From: Sulfitobacter delicatus
Lineage (GTDB): Bacteria > Pseudomonadota > Alphaproteobacteria > Rhodobacterales > Rhodobacteraceae
Direction of reading: 5' to 3'
Length of the DNA: 64,000 nt
Assembly (NCBI RefSeq): GCF_900102535.1
Contig: NZ_FNBP01000011.1
Coordinates: forward strand, 62,001 to 126,000
The position numbers and the translations under genes were made by a program. Positions 24,728-32,377 of the stretch are shown here, one piece after another (positions within the stretch are counted from its first letter, which is position 1; each line of letters begins with the position of its first letter). A model generated the notes under the pieces. The model was not told the DNA's origin and made no database searches. It saw nothing but the letters and a program-made list of their open reading frames with translations.

Positions 24728-25666
24728 TCAAAGATCGCCGTTATGCCCTGTCTTACTGCTCGCCGCTGAAAGGTCGATTGCCTCAGCGCCGCTTTCGTCG
24801 AAGCACCGTGTTTCGATCTGCAGGGTTGCGAAAAAGAACCCGAAGTCCTTACGCAGCATGTCGTAGGCGGTTTGCAGGACCTCTTCTTGATCTGCTTGCT
24901 CTGTGACACGCAGATGCGCGGAGAAGACATGCTTGCCACTTGTCAGCGCCCAGGCATGAATATTGTGAACATCGGAAACCTCGTGCAGTTCTTCAAGGGT
25001 ACGTTTGATTTCAGGCAGACTCACTTCGGGAGGCGTGCCTTCCATCAAAAGATGCGCCGCTTCTTTCAGCAATCCCCAGCTCGCCCATAGCAGGACAAAC
25101 CCGAACGCCATGCCAAGCAGCGGGTCGATCAGCAGAAACCCGGTGAATTCGATTGCGAGGGCGGTCACGATGATCAACAGACTGCCAACAAAGGTCTGGA
25201 TGATATGCCAGAACGCTCCCTTCGTGTTCAGATCTTCCTTGCTTTGCTTCCAGATCAGCGCAAGCGAAATGAACTCCGTAAAGAGCCCCCCGGCAGCCGC
25301 AATCAGCATCGGACCCGTTGGAAGATCAATTGGCGCAGACATGCGCATGGCAGCCATCGCGATGACAACAACCGCCATGGCCAGCAAGAAGCCGCCATTC
25401 ACAAGGGCGCCGATGATTTCGGCGCGCGCCCAGCCAAAGCTCCGCTCTTCATCCGCCGGACGCAACGCCATACGCGCCGCGACAATGGCGACCAGCACAC
25501 CGCCCACGGCCGAAAAGGTATGGAACGCGTCGGAGATGACCGCGATTGACCCTGTCCATAGGCCAATCGCCAGTTCAATCACAAAATAGATGCCGGTCAA
25601 CTAGGCTGATATCGCCAGCCCCTTGCCGCCGGACGGCATATGCCCCTGATGTCCGCCTGCCATCAT
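24728..25666 (-). pseudogene. Cation diffusion facilitator (CDF) gene with an amber codon near its start
   Basis: An AAGGAG site precedes ATG 25666; the frame reads 'MMAGGHQGHMPSGGKGLAIS' A, then TAG at 25601-25603, and continues in frame 'LTGIYFVIELAIGLWTGSIA' for 290 more residues to 24728. It has six membrane segments and a C-terminal domain with 'HNIHAWALTSGKHVFSAHLR'. In CzcD/ZitB the two transport sites are HxxxD; here they read H-TFS-A in TM2 ('SDAFHTFSAVGG') and H-IIQ-T in TM5 ('FWHIIQTFVGS'), so both Asp residues are lost. It lies 19 bp downstream of copA on the same strand. Confidence 0.75.
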
Positions 25667-25685
25667 CTATCTCCTTAGTTTGCGA

Positions 25686-28031
25686 CTAAAGCCGTACCCG
25701 TCGCAGCCGCAGTGCATTGCTAATGACGGAGACCGAAGACAGGCTCATCGCGGCGGCGGCGATCATCGGCGACAGAAGAAGGCCGAAAAACGGGTAGAGA
25801 ATACCAGCCGCGATGGGCACACCTGCGGTATTGTAGGCGAAGGCAAAAAACAGGTTCTGCTTGATGTTTCGCACCGTTGCCTTTGCCAATCGGCGCGCAC
25901 GCACGATGCCGACAAGATCACCACCCAGAAGGGTGATGCCTGCGCTTTCCACGGCAACGTCGGCACCGGTGCCCATCGCAATGCCCACATCAGCCGCCGC
26001 CAGGGCAGGGGCATCGTTCACGCCGTCTCCTGCCATGGCGATCCGGGCCCCTTCTTGTCTGAGGGAGTCCACCAATGCCTTCTTGTCTTCGGGCAAGACG
26101 CCTGCGTGGACTTCATCAATACCCAGCTTTGCGGCGACGGCTTCGGCGGTTTTCTGATTGTCACCGGTTGCCATTATGACCCTGAGACCGAGGCGATGAA
26201 GGTCATCGATGGCGTCTGCCGTGGACTCCTTGATGGGATCGGCAACAGCGACAATGCCGGCAAAAGTGCCATCTATCGCCACAAGCATTGCTGTCTTTCC
26301 AGATTCACGAAGGTCGTCCGCAGCAAATTCCGCAATCGAAGCGTCAACGTTGATCTCTGCCATCATGGCGGGATTCCCAAGTGCCACGACCTGGCCATCG
26401 ACCATGCCTTTCACGCCCTTGCCAGTCACGGCTTCGAATTCCGTTGCGTTCGGAAGCGTCAGCCCCCGTGCCAGCGCACCCTCGACTATTGCTTCGGCCA
26501 GCGGATGTTCGGAGCCCCGTTCGAGGGCCGCAGCCATTGTCAGCAGGTCATTTTCAGCCTTGTCCCCCGTGGGCACCACGTCTGTCAGCTTGGGGCGCCC
26601 TTCGGTGAGTGTTCCGGTCTTGTCAACGATGACGGTATCGACACGCGCCATGCGTTCCAGTGCTTCGGCGTCTTTGATCAGAACGCCAGCCTGTGCCCCG
26701 CGGCCCGCCGCCGTTGTGATCGAAATGGGCGTCGCAAGGCCCAAGGCACAGGGGCAAGCAATGATAAGAACGGATACGGCTGCAGTAACAGCGAAGGCGA
26801 GCGCGGGATCGGGCCCTAAGAACAGCCAGACAACGAAGGATATGATCGCAATGACGACAACCGTCGGAACAAAGACGGACGATACCCGGTCCGCCAGACC
26901 CTGAATCGGCGCGCGCGACCGCTTTGCACCTGCCACCATGTCCACGATCTGGGACAGGACCGTGTCCGCACCGACCTGTGTGGCCCGGATCGCCAATGTG
27001 CCGTTCTTGTTGATCGTGCCGCCTGTGACCCGGTCGCCTTGTGTTTTCTCGACCGGCAACGGCTCTCCGGTGATCATACTTTCGTCGATAGATGAATGCC
27101 CTTCGAGGACCTCGGCATCGACGGGTATGCTGTCGCCGGGGCGTACCCGCAACCTGTCACCCTCAACAATGTGTTCGAGAGGTGCGTCATATTCCGTCCC
27201 GTCCGGCAGGATCCGCCGCGCCGTTTTTGGTGCGAGATCGAGCAATGCACGGATGGCATCACCCGTCCGTTCGCGGGCGCGCAACTCGAGCACCTGACCG
27301 ACAAAGATCAGCGCAACGATCACAACCGCAGCTTCGTAATATGTCCCGACGCTTTGGCCGTTTCGATACGCTTCGGGGAAAATGCCGGGCAGGAATGTTG
27401 CGGCAAGCGAATAGATATAGGCAGCCCCGACGCCAAGCGCGATCAGGGTCCACATGTTCGGCGATATATTCCTGATCGATTCCCACCCCCTTTTGAAGAA
27501 GGGAAGAGCCGCCCAGAGAATGATCGGGGTTGCGAGGACGAATTCGATGTAGACAGCCGTCTGATGTCCGATCCATTCCCGCACAGGTAGGCCGACCAGT
27601 TCACCCATCGTCAGGATAACCAGCGGAACGGCGGCTGCCGCGCTGATCCACATGCGTGTTGTGAAATCGGACAACTCTTCTGACGGCTCGTCCGATGGAA
27701 GCATCGGTTCAAGCGCCATGCCGCAGATCGGACAGGACCCGGGCTCATCCTTCAGGATTTGCGGATGCATCGGGCAGGTCCATTGCGTACCGGCCTCGCC
27801 ATGTGCTGGTGTCTTTTGGGCGTTTCCCGACGCATAGTAAAATGGGTCTTTGCCAAACTTGGTTTCGCAGTTTTCCGAGCAGAAATGAAAGACCTCTCCA
27901 TCATACTCGGCACTGCGCGTGTCTTCGTCTATCTCGACGGTCATGCCGCACACCGGGTCGGTCGCTGTATCTGGGTCTGATGCGGTCGAGGTGCGCGTCA
28001 TGTCGTGATGATGTTCTTGGTCCGTGGCCAT
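25686..28031 (-). CDS. copA: Copper-translocating P1B-type ATPase with YHS and heavy-metal-binding N-terminal domains
   Basis: 781 aa. N-terminus: His-rich leader, YHS domain (about 25-70, 'DPVCGMTV...FHFCSENC'), then a CPMHP...CPICGM heavy-metal-binding domain (about 85-110). No HMA domain. The ATPase core has the membrane motif CPC in '[12 protein letters not shown]', phosphorylation Asp470 in DKTGT, a 'SEHPLAEAI' HP motif and '[10 protein letters not shown]'. This layout is that of the Cu(I)/Ag(I) exporters found in periplasmic copper-resistance loci. A CueR-type promoter lies 31 bp upstream. It is followed by the broken CDF gene. Confidence 0.93.
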   Translation of the reverse strand: MATDQEHHHDMTRTSTASDPDTATDPVCGMTVEIDEDTRSAEYDGEVFHFCSENCETKFGKDPFYYASGNAQKTPAHGEAGTQWTCPMHPQILKDEPGSCPICGMALEPMLPSDEPSEELSDFTTRMWISAAAAVPLVILTMGELVGLPVREWIGHQTAVYIEFVLATPIILWAALPFFKRGWESIRNISPNMWTLIALGVGAAYIYSLAATFLPGIFPEAYRNGQSVGTYYEAAVVIVALIFVGQVLELRARERTGDAIRALLDLAPKTARRILPDGTEYDAPLEHIVEGDRLRVRPGDSIPVDAEVLEGHSSIDESMITGEPLPVEKTQGDRVTGGTINKNGTLAIRATQVGADTVLSQIVDMVAGAKRSRAPIQGLADRVSSVFVPTVVVIAIISFVVWLFLGPDPALAFAVTAAVSVLIIACPCALGLATPISITTAAGRGAQAGVLIKDAEALERMARVDTVIVDKTGTLTEGRPKLTDVVPTGDKAENDLLTMAAALERGSEHPLAEAIVEGALARGLTLPNATEFEAVTGKGVKGMVDGQVVALGNPAMMAEINVDASIAEFAADDLRESGKTAMLVAIDGTFAGIVAVADPIKESTADAIDDLHRLGLRVIMATGDNQKTAEAVAAKLGIDEVHAGVLPEDKKALVDSLRQEGARIAMAGDGVNDAPALAAADVGIAMGTGADVAVESAGITLLGGDLVGIVRARRLAKATVRNIKQNLFFAFAYNTAGVPIAAGILYPFFGLLLSPMIAAAAMSLSSVSVISNALRLRRVRL

Positions 28032-28061
28032 CTTCTAATTCCCGTTTTCAAGACAATTGAA

Positions 28062-28092
28062 CACATAACCCTTCCAGTTACTGGAGGGTCAA
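28062..28092 (-). promoter_or_regulatory. CueR-type promoter of copA (25686-28031)
   Basis: On the minus strand TTGACC (28092-28087) and TATGTG (28067-28062) are separated by 19 bases containing the dyad CTCCAGTAACTGGAAGGG. This is the copper MerR-family (CueR/HmrR) promoter layout. Confidence 0.8.
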
Positions 28093-28109
28093 GACTCTTC
28101 CGACAACGC

Positions 28110-28126
28110 TGCGTATGAATTTGTAT
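28110..28126 (-). promoter_or_regulatory. Degenerate TACA direct repeat upstream of copA
   Basis: Minus strand ATACAAATTCATACGCA: TACA and TACG 10 bp apart, one mismatch to the pattern. It lies just upstream of the CueR-type promoter and on the same strand as copA. Weak. Confidence 0.25.
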
Positions 28127-28153
28127 GGGCCTTCGCGATGCGCGAAGCTCCTG

Positions 28154-28711
28154 TCAGCCCAGGGTCAGTATCATGTCTTCCGAAACGGACATCGTGGGAA
28201 TATGCAGGTTCTCCGGTGCCGGACCCTTTCGAATGCGTCCTGCTGTATCATAATGGGAGCCATGACAGGGACAGAACCAACCACCAAAATCGCCGGCTCC
28301 GTCACCAAGTGGTACACATCCCAGATGCGTGCAAACGCCTATCATGACCAAGAAATTCTCATTTCCCGCCACTGCCCTGTTTGCATCGGTGGCCAGGTCA
28401 TCTCCGGATATGTTGGGATTTCTGGCGACGGTATCAGGAAGGGAAAGCACATCTTCCGAACGGGCCTGCGCGATTTCCGCGTCGGTCCTGTGCCGGATGA
28501 ACACCGGCTTGCCGAGAAAACTGACAGTCAATTGCGTTCCGGGTTCCACACCGGAGATATCGACGCGGATCTGGGACAGCGCGCGGACATCGGCGGATGG
28601 GTTCATCTGATTGAGCAATGGCCAGACCGCAGCCCCTACGGCAACCGCGCCCGTTCCGGCGGTGGCGTAGTACAGGAAATCCCGGCGGAGTTGTGGTGTT
28701 TGTGTATCCAT
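28154..28711 (-). CDS. petA: Rieske [2Fe-2S] protein, ubiquinol-cytochrome c reductase type
   Basis: 185 aa. Tat-like N-terminus '[20 protein letters not shown]' then one membrane anchor. Cluster ligands: Cys127-T-His129-L-G-Cys132 and Cys147-P-Cys149-His150 ('[10 protein letters not shown]'). Length and the 'KPVFIRHRT' segment match the bc1 iron-sulfur subunit. No cytochrome b or c1 gene is nearby, so it may replace a copper-damaged chromosomal subunit or serve another redox chain. It lies upstream of copA on the same strand. Confidence 0.9.
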   Translation of the reverse strand: MDTQTPQLRRDFLYYATAGTGAVAVGAAVWPLLNQMNPSADVRALSQIRVDISGVEPGTQLTVSFLGKPVFIRHRTDAEIAQARSEDVLSLPDTVARNPNISGDDLATDANRAVAGNENFLVMIGVCTHLGCVPLGDGAGDFGGWFCPCHGSHYDTAGRIRKGPAPENLHIPTMSVSEDMILTLG

Positions 28712-28798
28712 AGCGATTCACGGTCGCAGCTTCCTGTGGGGGAAGGTCAATGGTAAAGTAGGCAATCACGGTTTTCATTTTTGCTGACATACTCAGAC

Positions 28799-29473
28799 TT
28801 AGGAAGCGTTGGTTGACCGATTTGTTCGCCAGAGCGCTGCGACCAGCAACGGTGCGGCAGTCATCAATCCAAGACCGATGATGATCCACTCAGCAGTGCC
28901 GAAATCTCCCGACATGGCCTCTGCTCCGAAATGCGCGAGCAGGAAACTGGCTGGAAGAATGCCTGCCAGAGTTGCGATCAGGAACCGCCAAAGGCGCAGG
29001 CGGCTGAGACCGGCAGCGTAGCTCATTGCGTCAAACGAGATGAAGGGCAAGAGGCGAGACGCGAACACCGTCAACATCAACAGATTTTGAGAGCCCAATA
29101 ACCCGAAACCGGCCTTATCCCCAAGCCAGCGCTCAACGTGGTCGCGCCCGATATAGCGGGCGATGATGAATGCCACGAGTGCACCCAGTTCCGACCCGAT
29201 GGCGACATAGACAGCTCCGGCAACATGACCATACGCCGCGCCTGCCACCAGTGCGACCGGTGCACTTGGAATGGGGCTTGCCACGATCGAAACCATCATG
29301 AGCACGATGATGAGCAACGGTCCCAAAGCGCCGGCCCGCTCTATCCAGACCTCGATAGTCTCGCGGGCTATCGCCGGGCCATATCCCATTGCCCATATGG
29401 CTATCAAAAGTACGCCAAGCGCAACCACCAACCATAGCCCAACCCGATGCAGGCGCGGTTTGCTAAGCGGCAT
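28799..29473 (-). CDS. TVP38/TMEM64 (VTT/SNARE-associated) family membrane protein
   Basis: 224 aa from the ATG at 29473. It has about six membrane segments. The VTT core is visible: 'SPIPSAPVALVAGAAYGHVA' then 'GSELGALVAFIIARYIGR', followed by 'RLLPFISFDAMSYAAGLSRL'. The role of bacterial members is unclear; genes of this kind recur in metal-resistance clusters (for example next to mercury or copper genes). Its start overlaps the end of a 47-aa gene. Confidence 0.8.
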   Translation of the reverse strand: MPLSKPRLHRVGLWLVVALGVLLIAIWAMGYGPAIARETIEVWIERAGALGPLLIIVLMMVSIVASPIPSAPVALVAGAAYGHVAGAVYVAIGSELGALVAFIIARYIGRDHVERWLGDKAGFGLLGSQNLLMLTVFASRLLPFISFDAMSYAAGLSRLRLWRFLIATLAGILPASFLLAHFGAEAMSGDFGTAEWIIIGLGLMTAAPLLVAALWRTNRSTNAS

Positions 29474-29606
29474 GGAGCACCAAAAGAAAGAGAGCTGCGA
29501 AGACAATTGGTCTTTGCTCGGGCAAGATGAAATGCATAGGCGCAGAGATGACGATCAACAGCCCGCCGGCGAGGGTCAGCCGCTTGATGTGCAATTCGGT
29601 TTTCAT
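29463..29606 (-). CDS. Small membrane protein, 47 aa
   Basis: Start ATG 29606 with GAGG six bases upstream; stop TAG at 29463-29465, 8 bases inside the next gene. The product has a Lys/Arg-rich N-terminus and two hydrophobic stretches ('LAGGLLIVISAPMHFIL' and 'PIVFAALFLLVLHAA'). The overlap with the VTT gene and the upstream promoter-like element support it. Family not recognised. Confidence 0.5.
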   Translation of the reverse strand: MKTELHIKRLTLAGGLLIVISAPMHFILPEQRPIVFAALFLLVLHAA

Positions 29607-29633
29607 CTCAAACCTCTATCGAGGAATAGGATT

Positions 29634-29664
29634 CCCCTAAAGGTTCCTGTCAGCGGAGGGTAAA
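29634..29664 (-). promoter_or_regulatory. Possible degenerate CueR/HmrR-type promoter
   Basis: Minus strand TTTACC (29664-29659), 19 bases, TAGGGG (29639-29634), with an imperfect dyad CCTCC...GGAACC inside the spacer. It faces the small gene at 29606 and the VTT gene. The -10 is poor. Confidence 0.35.
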
Positions 29665-29676
29665 GGGATTTCTGCG

Positions 29677-31128
29677 CTAAGCAACACTGAATTGCCCCAT
29701 CATGCCGCCGTCTTCGTGTTCCAGAATGTGGCAGTGATACATGTAGGGCGCAGCCGCTGAGGCAGGTTTTTCGAATTTCATCGCAAGCTCCACTTCACCA
29801 TCCACCAGTACCGTATCCTTCCAACCCCTGTTCTCTGCACGCGGTGCCGTACCGTTTTCCGACAGGACCTGAAACCGGACGCCGTGAACATGGAACGGGT
29901 GCATCATCATGGCCCCACGCACAATCCAACGCTCGATGCTGTTGAGTTTGGTGGAAAAATTGAGCGTTCCCGAATCGTATGACGCGCCGTTGATCGAAAA
30001 TCGGTTACCGGACCGCGAGAACATCATCCCCATGCCCATCGACATATCCAGTGACAGACGTCGGACTGGCGCGTCCTTGACCGCAAGATCAGGCAACTGC
30101 CCGTCCAGAGAGCCGGGCAGGGCGTCGATGCGAACCGGAAGGGTTGTGTCGACAGCGAAAGGCAGCACGGTGAATGGACTGCCGGAACCGCCGCCGCCCA
30201 TCATTCCGCCCATGGCCGAATTAATGATATCGTCGGACTTCAAAACACTGTCCCGCCCGCTTGTGAAATCCACAAGCACTTCTGCGCGCTCTCCTGGTGC
30301 AAGGGTCAGGCGGTTCAGCGCAATCGGTCGATCCAGAAATCCGGCATCTGTCGCGATGAGATGAAGCGACCGGCTGTCAGACATGGACAGGCGGTAAACC
30401 CGCGCATTCGAGCCGTTGACGACACGGCACCGCACGATCCCCTTCGGAACCGCTGCCGACGCGCCGATTTGACCGTTCACAACCATTGTGTCGCCCTGAA
30501 ACCCGTTCATGGACTGGTGCATGCCGGGATCGTATTTCAGGCGTCCGCGCCAGTTGAACTGACGGTCCTGCAATACAAGGGTCAGATCATCGACCCCGTA
30601 GGCGGATGGCAATCCACGGGCGTCATCCGCGTCATCCGTCACCTGCAGAACACCCGCCAGCCCCAGCATGACCTGCCGTGCCGTCGCGCCGTGAATGTGG
30701 CTGTGATACCAGGCCGTTGCCGGGGGCTGGTCAAGGTCCAGCACCGGCTTCCAGGTGTCTCCCGGTGCGATGGCCTGATGTGGTCCGCCATCGAACTCAC
30801 CGGCAACAACCAACCCGTGCCAATGCGCCGACATCGGTTCGCCAAGCGTGTTGTGCACCTCTGCCCGTGTCTCGACCCCGGCCTGCACCCGGATCGTCGG
30901 GCCAAGGTATCCCTGGTTGTAGCCGAACGTTTCGCTGGCGGCACCGTCGTCAAAACGGGTCTCGCCCGTGCGGGCTTCCAGCTGAAAAAGCCGGGATGTC
31001 GTCGCATCGAGAAGGGGAGGATACGCGAGCCTCTTGTCCGATGCCGCGAATGCAGCCGATGGCAGGGCAAATGCAGCCCCAAAGCCTGCGGCATGGCCCA
31101 ACAGTTCTCGACGGTTCAACAGTTTCAC
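29677..31128 (-). CDS. Multicopper oxidase, CueO/CumA-like
   Basis: 483 aa from a GTG start. Twin-arginine-like leader 'LNRRELLGHAAGFGAAFALP'. Copper motifs: 'SAHWHGL', 'AWYHSHIHG', 'MHPFHVHGVRFQ' and 'YHCHILEHEDGGMM', giving the T1 and T2/T3 ligands. Met-rich segments ('SAMGGMMGGGGSGS', 'LDMSMGMGMMFSRSG') are like those that bind Cu(I) in CueO. It likely oxidises Cu(I) in the periplasm. One base after the rhodanese stop, and in one operon with the EF-hand gene. Confidence 0.92.
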   Translation of the reverse strand: MKLLNRRELLGHAAGFGAAFALPSAAFAASDKRLAYPPLLDATTSRLFQLEARTGETRFDDGAASETFGYNQGYLGPTIRVQAGVETRAEVHNTLGEPMSAHWHGLVVAGEFDGGPHQAIAPGDTWKPVLDLDQPPATAWYHSHIHGATARQVMLGLAGVLQVTDDADDARGLPSAYGVDDLTLVLQDRQFNWRGRLKYDPGMHQSMNGFQGDTMVVNGQIGASAAVPKGIVRCRVVNGSNARVYRLSMSDSRSLHLIATDAGFLDRPIALNRLTLAPGERAEVLVDFTSGRDSVLKSDDIINSAMGGMMGGGGSGSPFTVLPFAVDTTLPVRIDALPGSLDGQLPDLAVKDAPVRRLSLDMSMGMGMMFSRSGNRFSINGASYDSGTLNFSTKLNSIERWIVRGAMMMHPFHVHGVRFQVLSENGTAPRAENRGWKDTVLVDGEVELAMKFEKPASAAAPYMYHCHILEHEDGGMMGQFSVA

Positions 31129-31129
31129 T

Positions 31130-31597
31130 TCAACTCAATTCCTCTGGCAGCGCCGCCAGAGCCATATCGACACTGACGACCGGATAACCGCCCGCGATCC
31201 AGCCCGGTCCGGCGGCAGAACCGAGCATGCCTTCGGATACGTCAAGAAAGCCGCTGTAGCCAGCCTGCCGAAGACTTCGCATGACGCGGCCAGACCGCCC
31301 GCCTGTCGCACAGATGAGCGCGACAGGCCGCCCTTCGGCCCGTTCCCGGGCGGCAAAAAGCCGCTCGGCGAAACGGTCCTCATGCAGGCTGATGGGCCAG
31401 GTACCGTCGGTAACGCCGGTGTCGGTCCATTCCGGTCGCGACCGAACGTCGATCATCCGGATCAGGTCCTGTTGCAGCGCATCTGCTGCCATGTCCGCCG
31501 ACCAGACCTCGGCGGTCTGGGCGACAGCCGAGAAAGGTGCAACGGAACTGGCCAACATCGCAAGGCTTGCGCCGCGGCGCGTCAGAAAGAAGGCCAT
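31130..31597 (-). CDS. Exported rhodanese-like protein
   Basis: 155 aa with a signal peptide ('RRGASLAMLASSVAPFSAVA'). Rhodanese core: 'MIDVRSRPEW', active-site loop 'ICATGGRSGRV' with one Cys, and 'GYSGFLDVSEGM...GPGWIAGGYPV'. It may carry sulfane sulfur or copper in the periplasm. It ends two bases before the multicopper oxidase start, which implies joint translation. Confidence 0.82.
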   Translation of the reverse strand: MAFFLTRRGASLAMLASSVAPFSAVAQTAEVWSADMAADALQQDLIRMIDVRSRPEWTDTGVTDGTWPISLHEDRFAERLFAARERAEGRPVALICATGGRSGRVMRSLRQAGYSGFLDVSEGMLGSAAGPGWIAGGYPVVSVDMALAALPEELS

Positions 31598-31636
31598 AAT
31601 TTGCCCCCATCAAGCTGAGTGCCGCAGGCTTGACCC

Positions 31637-32188
31637 TTATTCGCTGTCATGATGACCTTCCATGTCCGTTCCGGTGGAAGTACCGTTCATTTTGCTCATC
31701 CGTGTACCGGCATCTTCCATCTCGTCCTGAGAGATCTGGCCGTTACCGTCCGCATCGAGATGCTGAAAGCGATCTACCATGCGCGCGCGCATTGCGTCCA
31801 TATGCAAGGCTTCGAACTCGTCAAGTGTCAACGCTCCATCGGAATTCGCATCGAACTCCCGCATTTTTTCGGACATCTGCGCGGCCATTTCATGAGGCTG
31901 TCCACCGGACATCATTGTCGACATCATGTCCCGATCCATCATTCCCATCATGTTGCCCTGGCCACCCATCATAGCGGCATGCATCTTCATCATTTTTCGC
32001 ATCATCGGCATCATGTCCCCGCCCATCATGCCCATCTGATTGTCGCCATCGCCCATCGCCATGCCGGACATATTCCCGCTGTCAGGCTTGCTGTCGGCAG
32101 CCCCGTCGGATTCCGCAAATGCTGTTTGCGCCATGCCAACCGCGATCACCACGCCAAGCGCAATAATTTCTTGTTTTTCATTTCTCAT
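31637..32188 (-). CDS. Periplasmic Met-rich EF-hand protein
   Basis: 183 aa with a signal peptide ending 'AQTAFAES'. Residues about 35-95 are extremely rich in Met/Gly (repeats like MMGGDMMPMMRKMMKM), a likely soft-metal binding segment. Two EF hands follow: 'DANSDGALTLDEFE' and 'DADGNGQISQDEME'. Probably a copper-binding protein whose EF hands bind Ca2+. First gene of the minus-strand group with the rhodanese and oxidase; a minus-strand direct repeat lies 68 bp upstream. Confidence 0.8.
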   Translation of the reverse strand: MRNEKQEIIALGVVIAVGMAQTAFAESDGAADSKPDSGNMSGMAMGDGDNQMGMMGGDMMPMMRKMMKMHAAMMGGQGNMMGMMDRDMMSTMMSGGQPHEMAAQMSEKMREFDANSDGALTLDEFEALHMDAMRARMVDRFQHLDADGNGQISQDEMEDAGTRMSKMNGTSTGTDMEGHHDSE

Positions 32189-32255
32189 TCCTTTCAGACT
32201 TACCCTAGATACATTGGCGTTATAGCGCTTTGATTAAAGGCCAAGCGCGGGCCGT

Positions 32256-32272
32256 TTTGTAATCATTTGTCA
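32256..32272 (-). promoter_or_regulatory. TACA-N6-(T/G)ACA repeat facing the EF-hand/oxidase operon
   Basis: Minus strand TGACAAATGATTACAAA: TGACAAA and TTACAAA 10 bp apart. It is paired with a plus-strand copy at 32283, so the two divergent operons each have their own box. Confidence 0.55.
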
Positions 32273-32282
32273 CAGCATCCTG

Positions 32283-32299
32283 TTACAAACGGTGACAAA
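32283..32299 (+). promoter_or_regulatory. TACA-N6-GACA repeat facing the ccm operon
   Basis: TTACAAACGGTGACAAA: TTACAAA and TGACAAA 10 bp apart, about 80 bp upstream of the likely ccmF start. Very similar to the site at 53856. Confidence 0.55.
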
Positions 32300-32377
32300 G
32301 CAACCACTCACAGTTCGCCGGAAGATTTGCTAGACAGACGTCGATCCAGTGAATTCATTGAAGAGGCTGATGATCCT

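Noticed and set aside
24611..24769. 52-codon frame directly after the Crp/Fnr gene
   Set aside because: It starts at the Crp/Fnr stop but overlaps the end of the CDF gene on the other strand; no hydrophobic or motif signal supports it.
25680..26819. 379-aa open frame on the plus strand
   Set aside because: Antisense to the copA ATPase core (DKTGT and GDGVNDAP on the other strand).
32267..32377. Upstream extension of ccmF from TTG 32267
   Set aside because: CcmF proteins begin close to 'PEIGHF'. The extension overlaps two regulator boxes and has no homology I recognise, so I start at 32378.
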